Assembly: GCA_032358165.1 (NCBI GenBank)
Contig: CM063639.1
Location: forward strand, 80,001 to 144,000
Reading direction: 5' to 3'
Source of the DNA: Diplosphaera chodatii
Taxonomy: Eukaryota > Chlorophyta > Trebouxiophyceae > Prasiolales > Stichococcaceae
Length of the DNA: 64,000 bases
The notes beneath the pieces are model-generated. The model was not told the origin of the DNA and searched no databases. It saw only the letters and a list, made by a program, of their open reading frames with translations. Positions 41,340-52,800 of the stretch are shown in pieces (the stretch's first letter is position 1; the number at the start of each line of letters is the position of its first letter). Made by a program: the position numbers and the translations under genes.

Positions 41340-44300
41340 ATGACACTTTCCTGTTCTCGGGTTTTTTTTTTAGCTCCATATTTTGTAGAAATGCAACGCA
41401 AAAGTTTTTTAAATTTGTTAAATATTGGATTAATTTATGAATTATCAAAAAGAAATCCAATTTCAGATTTAAATAAGCAATTTCAGCTTATTTTTTATCC
41501 TAACTACTATCAATTAAGCGTACCGGAATATACACCTAAACAAGCAATTTTAAAATCAAAAACATATGCATCAAAATTATATTTACCATTGCAATTAATG
41601 AATTATAAATCAAAAAAATTTCAATTTCAATGGGTTATTATTGGGAATTTACCTTTAATGACAAAACGAGGACATTTTATTGTCAATGGCTCGCCTAGAG
41701 TAATTGTAAATCAGATGGTGCGTAGTCCTGGAATTTATTATCAGCAAGCAATTGATCAAAAAAAAAGAAAAACATATTATGCTGATTTGATTTCTCATCG
41801 AGGAGCTTGGTTACGAATTGAAACAGACAGAAAAAAACGATTGTGGGCAAGAATGAAAAAAAGCCCTAAAATTCCGTTACTAATTTTTCTTCAAGCAGCC
41901 GGAATTACTGAGCATGCCATTAATCAATCAACAAAATACTCAGAATTTATAAAAAATTCTATGGATGAAACAGACGATTATCCGTACCCAGGTACCATTA
42001 AAAATGCTTTATTACTTCTTTATTCAATTGTTTACCCACGAAAAAAAAAATCAGAAATAACACTGGGTAAAGCAAAAAAATTTCTTTTTAGAAAATTTTT
42101 TAATCATCGAACATATGATTTAAGTCAATTTGGGCGAATTCAATTAAATAAGAAATTTCAATTTTCTGTTCCTGAAACTACATATGTGTTAACTCCTGAA
42201 GACTTGCTATTTGTAACTGATTATTTAATTCAATTAGAACATGGTTTAGGCACAATCGACGATATTGATAATTTAAAAAATAGAAGAGTACGGACTTCGG
42301 GCGAACTAATACAAAATCAATTAGGTACTGGATTTATTCGATTAGAAAAATTTATTCGAGAAAAAATAAGAAATTCAAACTTGTCAATTTCAAACATAAT
42401 TAGCACAAAACCTGTTAATGGAGCTTTACGAGAATTTTTTGGTTCAAGTCCACTTTCACAATTTATGGACCAAACAAATCCATTAGCGGAATTAACACAT
42501 AAAAGACGTGTAAGTTCATTAGGTCCAGGTGGCGTAAATCGTGAAACCGCAGGTATAAATGTTCGTGGAATCCATGGAACTCATTATGGTCGTGTGTGTC
42601 CAATTGAAACTCCTGAAGGACGCAATGCTGGATTAGTTAACTCGTTAACTGTTTTTGCTCGAATGAATGATCAAGGTTTCCTTGAAACACCTTTCTATTC
42701 AGTTTATCAAGGTCAAATACAAAAATCTTGCGGTGTAAGCTTTTTTTCAGCAAATCAAGAGCAACATATTATTAGTGCTCCTGGTGATTTAAAAATAGAC
42801 GATTTTTCTAATTTACCTTCTACTAGTATTCCAGCACGAGTACATGGTGAATTTAAAAAAAAATTTAAAAATGAAATTCAGTATATATCAGTATCACCTG
42901 TTCAAATGATTTCAATTGCGACTTCTTTAATTCCATTTTTAGAACATGATGACGCAAATAGAGCACTTATGGGATCAAATATGCAGCGTCAAGCAGTACC
43001 ATTAATTTTACCTGAAAAAACAATTGTCGGAACTGGTTTAGAGGCAAGAGTTACGTCGGATTCTGGACATGGAATTCAAGCTAAAAAAAGTGGATTTGTT
43101 TCATATGTAAGTGGCAGAATTATTCGAATTGAAAATTTTTATTCTAGGTACAATTTTAAGAACACTAGCTCTATAAAAAAAAAATTCTCTAATACATTTA
43201 AACTAACCTTTGATAGTGAAACAACTGAAACTTATGTAAATGCATTTCAACATTCAAACATTTGTTCATTAGAGTTGATAAAAAAAAATACTAATTTTTT
43301 TCCGTTTTCGAATAAAACAAAATTTTATAAAAAAAATAAGCCATTTCCAAAAAATTATAAAACACAAGGTTTTAATAAACAGAATAAAGAAACAAAATCT
43401 AAATTATTTGCAAATCAACAATATTTTAGTTCTGTAACTAAACAAGAAAATACAAAAAATTCAACTCAAAATTTCATTTATTTAAGCGAATTAATATTTT
43501 CTAAAAAATTATCTAGATTTAAAAAAACTTTATTTACTAATACATGGGCGGGGTTTAAGACAATAAAGAAAATATCGTATATACAATATAGTGGCGTTTT
43601 CGCACCATATTTTATTCAGGAAAAACAATTTATTTGTTCTACTTTGCAAAGCAAAAAATGGAAACTAGCTTTAAAACAAAATTTAAAAAAACAGTACATT
43701 AATGATCTTAATTTCAAAAATTTCTTTTCACCTAAAGTTTCAATAAATTTAGAATTTGTTAATTTGTTGAGTAAAAATAAAACTTTTTCCCTTTGCCTTG
43801 CAAAGCAAGGGACCAAAACAACTAATAAAACACTTTATACCATTAATTCATCTTTTAATAATACTTCAACTTTATTTTTTGACTCAATAGTTCAAGGAAA
43901 ACCTAAGCTGGAAAAAGTTGAAAATAAAATAATTTTGCAAAATTATAACTATACAAAATTTTTTCAATTTAAATTCATTGCAACTAATTCAAATGAAACA
44001 AAATCCGACAAAATTAGTTTAAAACTAATTAAAATCAATAAAGAAAAGAAAAAAAAGAATATTTATTTTTTTTCAACTTGTAAACAACTAGCTCGTGAAA
44101 AATATATATCAAAAATACATTTTTTAGGTTTATCAAAAAAAAATTTAATTAAATATCTTCATGTTCCAAAAAATGTTTCTTTTTGTAATAAAAACGAAGT
44201 TTTTATAACAAAGCAAAAGGAAAATGATGTAAATTCAAATAGAATTATTATAAAAGCATGTACTTATTTACTATATTTGAAAACTTTTAATAATTATAAA

Positions 44301-46187
44301 AATATTAAAAATATTTTCTTTTATAAATCAACAGCCTGGGATAATTTTTTAAATAAAAAATTTAGTTTAATTAAATCAACTACCCCTTGGCAGGGGCTCG
44401 TCCCTGCTAAATTATATAAATTTTCCAATGTTTGTCCTTACATCTTATTAAATACACCAATTTTAGATTCTAGCTCGAATTTAAGAAAAATTAATGAGAC
44501 GTTCGGGATTAATAAAAAAATTCAATTGAAGTTAACGTATTCCCATGAAAATAGATTTTCTTTTAATTCAGCCTTTGTTGGACAAAACGAAGTTTTGTCT
44601 TACCGCAGGCTTGCTTCACTAGAAAATATACAAAATTCTCCGAATTCTTTAAGATTAAATAAAATTTCTAAATCTAACTTAATTTTTCAACAAAATTGTC
44701 ATCCTATCAAAAATTTTAATTTTTTATTGTATGACAATTTTAAAGTAAATTCAAATTGTTTACATGAACATAAAAATTATTTTATGCAACCATATCAACA
44801 TTCGAATCAAAATACTTGCATGCATCAAAGACCTATAGTAAACGAAGGTGAATGGGTTCAAGAAGGAGATCTACTAGCGGATGGAGCAGCAAGCGTGAAA
44901 GGAGAATTATCTGTTGGAAAAACACTTTTGGTTGCCTATATGCCATGGGAAGGATATAATTTTGAAGATGCAATTCTTATCAGTCAAAGACTTATTTATG
45001 ATGATTTGTATACCTCGATTCATATTGAAAGATATGAAATTGAAATTTCTGATACAGAATATGGTTTAGAACAAATTACATCACAAATCCCTGATATTTC
45101 TTATTTTCAAAAAAAAAATTTAGACACTAATGGAATAATTAAACTCGGAAGCTGGGTTCAGGAAGGTGATATTCTTGTTGGAAAAATAACTCCAATTAAA
45201 GCAAAGCAATTGTCAGGACATGAAAGGTTATTAGCAGACATTTTAGAACAAACAAAAATTACAACTGTTCGCGATACATCATTACGTGTTCCTAAAAATG
45301 TTCATGGCCGAGTTGTTCATTTAGAATTACTTGAAGCAGAAAATATTCCTTTAGAAATCGCATTTCAAGGTCCTGAACGTGTTCATATTTATATTGCTGA
45401 AAAACGAAAAATTCAAGTTGGTGATAAAATGTCTGGTCGTCATGGTAATAAAGGAATTGTATCCAAAATAATACCTCAACAAGATATGCCATATCTTCCA
45501 GATGGAAGTTCTGTTGATATGGTATTAAACCCACTAGGAGTTCCATCACGTATGAATGTCGGGCAAATATTTGAATGTTTGTTGGGTTTAGCCGGAAAGG
45601 AATTAAACGAAGAATTTAAAATTAGTTGTTTTGATGAAATGAATGGCCCACAAGCTTCACGAAGCTTGACATATTCAAAATTGTTTCAAGCTCGATTAAA
45701 AACAGGAAAAAATTGGCTATTTAATCCAAATTCTCCAGGTAAAATAAAACTTTTTGATGGTCGAACAGGAGAATGTTTTCATCAAACAGTAACTGTAGGT
45801 CAATCATACATGTTAAAACTAGTTCATTTAGTTGACGAAAAAATTCATGCACGCTCTACTGGGCCATATTCATTAGTTACACAGCAACCACTTCGTGGGC
45901 GGTCTAAGCACGGAGGTCAACGACTTGGTGAAATGGAAGTATGGGCGTTAGAAGGATTTGGTGCAGCTTATACATTGCAAGAACTTTTAACGAGTAAATC
46001 TGATGATATTAAAGGTCGACATCAAGTTATGCAAGCTATTTTAGAAAATAAATCCATTACGTTAGGAACACCGGAGTCGTTTAAAGTATTATTATCGGAA
46101 TTACAGTCATTATGTATAAATATTGGAGTTTATTCAATTAATAATGCCGGAATTCGAAGAAAAATTAATATTATGCAACTTTCTTAA
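41340..46187 (+). CDS. rpoB: Plastid RNA polymerase beta subunit
   Basis: This is the core subunit of the bacterial-type plastid RNA polymerase. The 1615-residue frame is single and unbroken (the usual length is about 1070). Conserved blocks are: GHFIVNGSPRVIVNQMVRSPG near residue 110; HYGRVCPIETPEGRNAGL near 418; the catalytic-face block GDKMSGRHGNKGIVSK near 1361; and the C-terminal RGRSKHGGQRLGEMEVWALE near 1520. A poorly conserved Lys/Asn/Phe-rich insertion spans roughly residues 610-1150. Four dispersed repeats are read in frame within it (44181-44220, 43789-43811, 44383-44407, 44571-44622). The start at 41340 is preferred over the ATG at 41391 because the preceding residues PYFVEMQRKSF belong to the conserved N-terminus. 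The gene is not split as in Chlamydomonas. Confidence 0.97.
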   Translation: MTLSCSRVFFLAPYFVEMQRKSFLNLLNIGLIYELSKRNPISDLNKQFQLIFYPNYYQLSVPEYTPKQAILKSKTYASKLYLPLQLMNYKSKKFQFQWVIIGNLPLMTKRGHFIVNGSPRVIVNQMVRSPGIYYQQAIDQKKRKTYYADLISHRGAWLRIETDRKKRLWARMKKSPKIPLLIFLQAAGITEHAINQSTKYSEFIKNSMDETDDYPYPGTIKNALLLLYSIVYPRKKKSEITLGKAKKFLFRKFFNHRTYDLSQFGRIQLNKKFQFSVPETTYVLTPEDLLFVTDYLIQLEHGLGTIDDIDNLKNRRVRTSGELIQNQLGTGFIRLEKFIREKIRNSNLSISNIISTKPVNGALREFFGSSPLSQFMDQTNPLAELTHKRRVSSLGPGGVNRETAGINVRGIHGTHYGRVCPIETPEGRNAGLVNSLTVFARMNDQGFLETPFYSVYQGQIQKSCGVSFFSANQEQHIISAPGDLKIDDFSNLPSTSIPARVHGEFKKKFKNEIQYISVSPVQMISIATSLIPFLEHDDANRALMGSNMQRQAVPLILPEKTIVGTGLEARVTSDSGHGIQAKKSGFVSYVSGRIIRIENFYSRYNFKNTSSIKKKFSNTFKLTFDSETTETYVNAFQHSNICSLELIKKNTNFFPFSNKTKFYKKNKPFPKNYKTQGFNKQNKETKSKLFANQQYFSSVTKQENTKNSTQNFIYLSELIFSKKLSRFKKTLFTNTWAGFKTIKKISYIQYSGVFAPYFIQEKQFICSTLQSKKWKLALKQNLKKQYINDLNFKNFFSPKVSINLEFVNLLSKNKTFSLCLAKQGTKTTNKTLYTINSSFNNTSTLFFDSIVQGKPKLEKVENKIILQNYNYTKFFQFKFIATNSNETKSDKISLKLIKINKEKKKKNIYFFSTCKQLAREKYISKIHFLGLSKKNLIKYLHVPKNVSFCNKNEVFITKQKENDVNSNRIIIKACTYLLYLKTFNNYKNIKNIFFYKSTAWDNFLNKKFSLIKSTTPWQGLVPAKLYKFSNVCPYILLNTPILDSSSNLRKINETFGINKKIQLKLTYSHENRFSFNSAFVGQNEVLSYRRLASLENIQNSPNSLRLNKISKSNLIFQQNCHPIKNFNFLLYDNFKVNSNCLHEHKNYFMQPYQHSNQNTCMHQRPIVNEGEWVQEGDLLADGAASVKGELSVGKTLLVAYMPWEGYNFEDAILISQRLIYDDLYTSIHIERYEIEISDTEYGLEQITSQIPDISYFQKKNLDTNGIIKLGSWVQEGDILVGKITPIKAKQLSGHERLLADILEQTKITTVRDTSLRVPKNVHGRVVHLELLEAENIPLEIAFQGPERVHIYIAEKRKIQVGDKMSGRHGNKGIVSKIIPQQDMPYLPDGSSVDMVLNPLGVPSRMNVGQIFECLLGLAGKELNEEFKISCFDEMNGPQASRSLTYSKLFQARLKTGKNWLFNPNSPGKIKLFDGRTGECFHQTVTVGQSYMLKLVHLVDEKIHARSTGPYSLVTQQPLRGRSKHGGQRLGEMEVWALEGFGAAYTLQELLTSKSDDIKGRHQVMQAILENKSITLGTPESFKVLLSELQSLCINIGVYSINNAGIRRKINIMQLS
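43789..43811. repeat. Palindromic module inside rpoB
   Basis: CCCTTTGCCTTGCAAAGC plus GGG, translated as LCLAKQG. The copy in rpoC2 (54716-54739) gives VCLAKQG in the same phase. Confidence 0.85.
44181..44220. repeat. Two-level hairpin module inside rpoB
   Basis: AATAAAAACGAAGTTTTTAT followed by AACAAAGC, translated around NKNEVFITKQK. It matches the intermediate hairpin form found free at 38805-38848. Confidence 0.75.
44383..44407. repeat. Short CCCCTTGG...CCCTGC module inside rpoB
   Basis: CCCCTTGGCAGGGGCTCGTC followed by CCTGC, translated as PWQGLVPA. It is the form without the inner hairpin. Confidence 0.85.
44571..44622. repeat. Inverted TAGC...GGC unit inside rpoB
   Basis: This stretch begins GCCTTTGTTGGACAAAACG and ends GCTTGCTTCACTAG. 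It is the reverse complement of the free insertion units and is translated within FVGQNEVLSYRRLASLEN. Confidence 0.85.
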
Positions 46188-46198
46188 ATTTTAAAATT

Positions 46199-46247
46199 TA
46201 TCGACTAGCCTATAAAAAAATAAAATTTTTTTATAGGCTAGTCGATA
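46199..46247 (+). terminator. Hairpin between rpoB and rpoC1
   Basis: A 23-bp perfect stem with loop AAA, containing the CTAGCCTATAAAAAAAT repeat motif and its complement. It may be an RNA-processing or 3'-stabilising element within the operon. Confidence 0.7.
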
Positions 46248-46301
46248 GATTTATAAAAAAACTATAAAACTAATTTTAATAAAATTCTATTTTTATCAAT
46301 T

Positions 46302-49300
46302 ATGAAGCAAAATGAAATAAAAGTTGAGTCTATTAATATTGGATTAGCTGGACCAAACCGAATTCGGAAATGGGCTGAAAGAATTTTACCTAATGGCAAA
46401 AAAGTAGGTCAACTTACTAATTCGCAAACTGTTAATTATAAAACTTTAAAACCTGAAATTGGCGGATTATTTTGTGAAAGAATTTTTGGGCCCATAAAAG
46501 ATTTTGAATGTTCATGTGGAACGAAAAAAATGAACTCCCAACATAAATTTTGTGCAAATTGTGATGTTGAGCTTACTGCTTCACGAGTTCGAAGATACCG
46601 TTTAGGATATATTAAATTAGCTTCGCCGGTTACCCATATTTGGTATTTAAAAGGAAGACCCAGCTTTCTTTCTTTACTATTAAATATCACAAGAAAAAAA
46701 AAAAAACTAGATCGTATTGTTTATTGTATTTATACAATGGGTATACCAATGTTAAAATTTTTTAAAAGTGAAGCTGAGAAACCGACCGATAAAAGTATTT
46801 ATTTTCAACAACAGCTAGTTAATTTACCAAAAAATATTCAATCAAATTCTTTATTAAATGGCAATTTAGTATCAAAAAGCCAATTTAATAGAAATAATAA
46901 TGTTCCGTATTTAAAAAAATATTTACTTAAAAAGTATTTTATTAATACGTTTCAAAAAAATAGTTTTTTAAACAAAAAAATTTTTAGACCGCAACTTACT
47001 ACTGTATTAAATAATTCTTATTATTCAAACTTCAATTTTGTTACGTTGAAATCACTATCTCACCCTAAATGTACTGTTTTCCCATTTATTCGATTTTTAG
47101 AAAAAAAAATAGCGTTGCAATATAAATCAATTTCAATACAACCTGAAATGCAAACTAGCTTACCACTAGCTTCAGTTTTAAATGAAGAAAATAAAGAATT
47201 CAAATTTAATACAAGTAATAAAAATTTAAAAACACTATCGAGTAATTCTAAATTGCATTTAAGTTCTTCTTATATTACAAGTTCATATAGAAAAAACAAA
47301 ACATTATTTTTAAATACAAAAATAAATGTTGAAAACAATCTATCAAGTAAAAAAAAAATTATCTCCAAGTATAATGAAAAAATTATTTTTGGTATTTCTA
47401 ATTTTAATAATGAAGTTTTAAATAATTTGAAAAAAACTGAATCTTCAAAGCAAATTGTGGAAAAACCAACAAATATTTCCCTTGCTAATATTTCAACAGA
47501 GTTGAAATATAAGCAAGGGAAAAAGAATAATTCAAAATTTTCTACTGGTACCATAAAAAATCATTTAAAAAAAATTCCGTGTTTAATTCAACCTTATTAT
47601 CCAATTTGTTGTAAATTTAGATTTGCGTCTACATGGGAATCTAAAAAAGATTTTCAAGACGAGTACGACGAGTTTTTATTATATATATCATCAACTCCAA
47701 ACAAAAATGATATAGTTTTACCAATGTATGCAAATCGTGTTTCAAAAAATTCAGTATTAATAAATAGTACCAAGTATAAATCTACTTCATTTTTATTATC
47801 TGGTATTGAAACAATTTGGTATTTGCTTAAAACTTTGAATTTGTCATTTGTTAAAATCCAACTTCAACGAAAAATATTAATAGTAGATCCTGAAATTAAA
47901 AAATTGGAAAAACAAGTATTTCTTTATATATTTGAAAAAAAAAAACTAAGAAAACTAAGAAAATTAAGGCTTGAAACTTTACGTCGTTTAAAATTAGTTC
48001 GATATTTTCAACGAACTAAATTACGTCCAGAATGGATAATTCTTTCCATTCTTCCTGTACTTCCACCCAATTTAAGGCCCATTATACGACTTGACGCTAA
48101 CCAAATTGCGGTTTCAGATTTAAATCAATTATATAAAAGAGTATTCGATAGAAATAAACGAATTCAAACTTATCGGGCTTCTCGTACAGAAAATTTTTCA
48201 ACTAATTCTGATGAAATGAGATTTAATCAACGATTACTTCAAGAAGCGGTAGATGCCCTTATTGAAAACGGAAAAGCTGGTACACCTATTGCTTGTGCCT
48301 TAAATGGACGTCCTTTTAAATCTTTATCTGATATTTTAAAAGGAAAAAAAGGAAGATTCAGACAAAATTTATTAGGTAAACGTGTCGATTATTCTGGAAG
48401 ATCCGTAATTGTTGTTGAACCTGAGCTTCGACTTCATGAATGTGGTTTACCGAAAGAAATGGCTATTGAATTATTTCAACCTTTTTTAATTAAAGAACTA
48501 AGAAAAAATAGAAGTAAAACAACAATTATAAAAGCTAAAAAATTAATTCAACAAAAACATGAAATTGTGTGGAAAATTTTACAAAAAATTTTACGAGCTC
48601 ACCCGATTTTGTTAAACCGTGCTCCTACATTGCATCGCCTTGGAATTCAAGCTTTTCAACCAAAATTAGTTGATGGTAGAGCTATTCTTTTGCATCCGTT
48701 AGTATGTCCAGCGTTTAATGCAGATTTTGATGGTGATCAAATGGGTGTACATGTTCCTTTGTCTTTTCAAGCTCAAGCTGAAGCTTGGAAATTAATGTGG
48801 TCTAGAAATAATATATTATCTTCAGCAACAGGTCAACCGATTATTGTTCCAAGTCAAGATATGATTCTAGGATGTTACTATTTAACGACTAATGTTCATG
48901 AAAGTTTATCTTTTTCTAACTCACATTATTTGAAAATGAAACACAAAAAGGTACTCAAAAAAGATAGTAATTTTTTTTTACCTTCAAATTGTTTAAGTAA
49001 ACAAGATAAACTTTCTTTGCAAAATAAAAATGAATTTTTTAGAATGAAGTCGAAACAACAACTATTCAATATATTTAGTAATATAGATGAAGTTTTGACG
49101 GCTTTTTATCAAAAAGAAATTTCATTACATTCACTCATTTGGGTAAGATGGATCAATCAAGTACAAATTGAAAATTTTTATGAAAAACCATTGGAAATTC
49201 GTATTGATTGTTTTGGAAATAGTATTCAAATTTATTCACAATACTCAAGTAATTTTGATAAAAAATGCAATAAAATTAGCCAATTTATTTATACAACTAC

Positions 49301-49355
49301 TGGCCGAATAGTATTAAATAAAATTATTTTGCAAACTATTGTTAAACAACATTAA
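46302..49355 (+). CDS. rpoC1: Plastid RNA polymerase beta' subunit (N-terminal part)
   Basis: This encodes the catalytic half of beta'. The 1017-residue product contains the N-terminal zinc site [18 protein letters not shown] near residues 68-86 and [15 protein letters not shown] sequence after it. The absolutely conserved Mg-binding motif [14 protein letters not shown] lies near residue 805, preceded by [20 protein letters not shown] and [15 protein letters not shown]. Between residues about 150 and 560 lies a Lys/Asn/Ser-rich expansion; typical rpoC1 is about 650-700 residues. A CCCTTGC...GCAAGGG hairpin with a TATTTCAAC-type core (47479-47519) is translated in frame as [14 protein letters not shown] basic repeat [17 protein letters not shown] occurs near residue 550. 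Confidence 0.97.
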   Translation: MKQNEIKVESINIGLAGPNRIRKWAERILPNGKKVGQLTNSQTVNYKTLKPEIGGLFCERIFGPIKDFECSCGTKKMNSQHKFCANCDVELTASRVRRYRLGYIKLASPVTHIWYLKGRPSFLSLLLNITRKKKKLDRIVYCIYTMGIPMLKFFKSEAEKPTDKSIYFQQQLVNLPKNIQSNSLLNGNLVSKSQFNRNNNVPYLKKYLLKKYFINTFQKNSFLNKKIFRPQLTTVLNNSYYSNFNFVTLKSLSHPKCTVFPFIRFLEKKIALQYKSISIQPEMQTSLPLASVLNEENKEFKFNTSNKNLKTLSSNSKLHLSSSYITSSYRKNKTLFLNTKINVENNLSSKKKIISKYNEKIIFGISNFNNEVLNNLKKTESSKQIVEKPTNISLANISTELKYKQGKKNNSKFSTGTIKNHLKKIPCLIQPYYPICCKFRFASTWESKKDFQDEYDEFLLYISSTPNKNDIVLPMYANRVSKNSVLINSTKYKSTSFLLSGIETIWYLLKTLNLSFVKIQLQRKILIVDPEIKKLEKQVFLYIFEKKKLRKLRKLRLETLRRLKLVRYFQRTKLRPEWIILSILPVLPPNLRPIIRLDANQIAVSDLNQLYKRVFDRNKRIQTYRASRTENFSTNSDEMRFNQRLLQEAVDALIENGKAGTPIACALNGRPFKSLSDILKGKKGRFRQNLLGKRVDYSGRSVIVVEPELRLHECGLPKEMAIELFQPFLIKELRKNRSKTTIIKAKKLIQQKHEIVWKILQKILRAHPILLNRAPTLHRLGIQAFQPKLVDGRAILLHPLVCPAFNADFDGDQMGVHVPLSFQAQAEAWKLMWSRNNILSSATGQPIIVPSQDMILGCYYLTTNVHESLSFSNSHYLKMKHKKVLKKDSNFFLPSNCLSKQDKLSLQNKNEFFRMKSKQQLFNIFSNIDEVLTAFYQKEISLHSLIWVRWINQVQIENFYEKPLEIRIDCFGNSIQIYSQYSSNFDKKCNKISQFIYTTTGRIVLNKIILQTIVKQH
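47479..47519. repeat. Composite hairpin module inside rpoC1
   Basis: The outer arms CCCTTGC and GCAAGGG surround TAATATTTCAAC...GTTGAAATATAA. The free equivalent occurs at about 63330-63370. Confidence 0.85.
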
Positions 49356-49391
49356 TATTCATACTAAACTGAAATATTGAAATTTGTTTTT

Positions 49392-49480
49392 TATACATTA
49401 TAGATCTGTATCTTTCATCTAAAAAGAAAAATTGCTACAATTTTTCTTTTTAGATGAAAGATACAGATCTATAATGTATA
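49392..49480 (+). terminator. Perfect 42-bp hairpin between rpoC1 and rpoC2
   Basis: The arms at 49392-49433 and 49439-49480 are perfectly complementary, with loop GCTAC. The sequence does not belong to the dispersed families. Standing 36 nt after the rpoC1 stop, it is a strong candidate for a transcript end or endonuclease processing site. Confidence 0.8.
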
Positions 49481-49824
49481 GAAATTTATTGCTTATTAAA
49501 TAAATTGTTTTTATAATCGTAATTTTTAAAATTTATATAAATACTAGCCAATAAAAAAAACTTTGTTTTTTTATTGACAAGCCTGCAGTAAGACAAAACG
49601 TTTTATAAGAAAACCTGACATACAATGAAGCTGTATGTTTTTTTGCTTTGTTATAAAAACGTTTTCGAAGAAAACCTGACATACAACAAAGTTGTATGTT
49701 TGGAAGTTTTTATTAGCAAACAAGAAATTTTGTGAAACAAAGGCAAATTTGTTGTAAGTGTATATAAAAAAAACTTGGAAATTATAAGTATTAGAAATTT
49801 TAAATGTTTTAATTTTCATATTTT

Positions 49825-49830
49825 AAGGAG
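49825..49830 (+). promoter_or_regulatory. rpoC2 ribosome-binding site
   Basis: AAGGAG stands 7 nt before the ATG at 49838 and decides that start over an in-frame ATG at 49775, whose extra 21 residues have no resemblance to rpoC2. Confidence 0.8.
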
Positions 49831-49837
49831 TCTGCAA

Positions 49838-52800
49838 ATGAAAAAAGATAAATTTTTTTTTAATGGATGTTTTGATAAAAATAGAATAAAATTACTCATT
49901 TCCTGGAGTTTCCAAAATTGTGGTGAACACATTACTATTGATTTAGTTGAAAATTTAAAAAATATAGGGTTTAACTATGCAACTCAAGCTGGAGTATCTT
50001 TAGGTATCGATGATTTAAAAATTCCTGAAACTAAAGCACAATTTATTTTTGATTCGGATATACAAATAGCAAATGCGGAAATTAATTATAAACAAGGGTA
50101 TATTACTGGAGTTGAAAAATTTCAACAATTAATTGATACATGGCATCGAATAAGTGAGACTCTCAAACAAAATGTTATACAATATTTTAAAATTACCGAC
50201 GTGTTAAATCCGGTCTATATGATGGCTTTTTCAGGTGCTCGTGGTAATATTTCTCAAGTTCGCCAATTAGTTGGAATGCGAGGATTAATGTCCGATCCAC
50301 AAGGTCAAATATTAGATTTTCCTATTAAAAGTAATTTTCGAGAAGGATTAACATTAACTGAATATGTAATTTCATGTTATGGTGCTCGTAAAGGACTTGT
50401 TGATACTGCATTAAAAACCGCTAACTCTGGCTATTTAACAAGACGATTAGTCGATGTTTCTCATCATATAATTGTTTGTGAATTTGACTGCAAAACAAAA
50501 AAAGGTGTTATACTGAATACTATTATAGAAAACCAAAAAATTATTGTTCCGTTAGAAAATCGTTTAATAGGCAGAATTTTAGCAGAAAATATTTATTCAA
50601 ATTTTTCCATTTTTGTACCAAAAAAAGATAGGGTAAATATTTGTATTGGTAATACTATTTCAAAAAATAAAACTAGTTTTGCTATACACGCTGCTTTTTT
50701 TTTTAGAATACTAATTCTATCTTTTTTTAAAAGACCTGCAAATTGTATTCAAAATCAAGCTGGTAAATTTAACCATAATTTTTCTTTCTATCAACTAGTA
50801 TTTTTTTTAAACCATATCAATATTTATTCTACTAAACAAAAATTAATTGCCAGTAAAAATCAAGAAATTTCATTAAGTTTAGCAATAAAAATAAATAGCT
50901 TACGAAAACAAGTTTTAGTACGTTCACCTTTAACGTGTGAAATAAAAAATTCTATATGCCAATTATGTTATGGTTGGAGTCTTGCACATGGAAAATTAGT
51001 TTCGTTAGGTGAAGCGGTTGGAATTCTTGCAGCTCAATCAATTGGTGAGCCAGGAACACAGCTTACTATGAGAACTTTTCATACAGGAGGAGTTTTTTCA
51101 GGAGATATGATGAACGAAATTAGAGCTCCGTTTGATGGGATAGTAGAATTTTCTGAATATTTTCAAGGAACACTCATTAGAACACCTCACGGTAAAATAG
51201 CATTTTTAACAAAAATTCCTGGTAAATTTGAATTTTATACTAACGATAAATCTAATTTAAATTCAAATGAGAAATTGGAAAAAATTAATTTTCAAATCCC
51301 AGCATTTACTATTTTATTTGTTCGAAATAAAGAATATGTCTCTAAAACACAAATTATTGCTGAATTTTCTTCTATTTCATTTAATCAAGAGCAACGCATT
51401 CAAGCTAATTATGATTTAAATACAGATATTGAAGGTCAGGTATTTTTTAAAAAGATTATTGTAGATACTAGAACAAAAAAAAATAAATTAATTAGTCGAA
51501 CAACTGCAAATTTGGGAAGTATTTGGATTGTATCAGGTAAAATTTATACACAACCTGTTCCTATTGCATTGTTTCCACAATCTGGTGATTTAGTAAATCA
51601 AACTTCTATAATTGGTCAATATAAAACTCTTTCTCCTTATAATGGATTTTTTACTTTTTTAGCTTGCAATTCACGAATATTATCAACTAATAAAGATGTA
51701 TCTTATTTTGATTATCAAGTCTCAAAAGTAAAAAATAGACTTACAACTCAGACTGATTTTTCTACTAAAACAAATCTGCAGCTATTCAAACAAAATACTA
51801 ATTTTTTTCGTTTCCATAACACAACTCTATTTCAGAAACAAAATAAACAAGCAACAGAATTAATTTCGATAAAAAACGATTCAAAAAAAATAAAATTAAA
51901 TAATAATACAATTTTTTTACATCATCCTTTTATTTCATTTCGAATACAATCGATTCAATATAAAAAAATTGGATATTTTTTTTCATTGTATCCATTTAAA
52001 AAAACTCAGTTTAATTTAGATTATTTTTTTTTATCGACTTCATTACATCAAAAATTTTCCAATTCAAATAAACTACAAACAACTTTTTATTTTCAAAGCT
52101 TTCCTAAACAATATAAAACTCAAACTGGCGGAATAGTAATTTATGATAATTTTTATTTAAATGAAAAATTTTATTGTGGGGAAATTTTTTGGATTGACGA
52201 AGAAAGCTATATATTTCATTGTCAAAATAATGTTTATTTCAAAAATACATTCGATTTCAAACAAAATTTTGAATCTTGGAATAATGTTAAAATTTATAAT
52301 TGGATTAGAAAAAAAAAATTTCTTAGAAAATTCGCAATTCCAACAAATCCGTTAATTTTTAATTATAATAATCAAGGAAAAATTTTAAATATTTATTCAA
52401 AACTATCAGGATTTATAGAAACTAGTGGAATTGATTTATTTTCGTTTAATTCTGTTTTAAATAGTGCGTCACCCCTTGGTTTGAAAAAACGGAGTTTTTT
52501 CTTAGGCTCGTCCCCCGTTGCTTTGCAACGCAAACGGCCAAATTCATTTGTTTTCAAAGAAACCGACAAACACGAAACAAAAAAATACAAGCCAAGTAAA
52601 CGAAAAACTACTCAAAATACGGAAGTATTTAAATTAGATAGTAATTATGAGAATAATTGGAAAACTCTTTTTTATGTGAATAAATATAAATTCGAAACTA
52701 GTGGTATAAAACTAAATCCCATTATTTTTAATTTTCAATTATCAAATACAAAAAAAAATTTAAATACACCTGGATTTTTCTTTAAATCCACTTCATTTTA

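Larger units (their letters stand above)
49356..49837. repeat. rpoC1-rpoC2 spacer
   Basis: It holds the 42-bp perfect hairpin (49392-49480) and, from about 49539 to 49755, a filled insertion site whose insert contains a three-level copy (49635-49720). No gene is visible. Confidence 0.75.

Noticed and set aside
41340..46187. Possibility that inserts in rpoB are introns
   Set aside because: The frame stays open throughout and no group I or II core elements were seen inside; coding insertions are the simpler reading.
49775..49837. Upstream ATG extension of rpoC2
   Set aside because: The 21 extra residues are not conserved, and a good AAGGAG box precedes the ATG at 49838.
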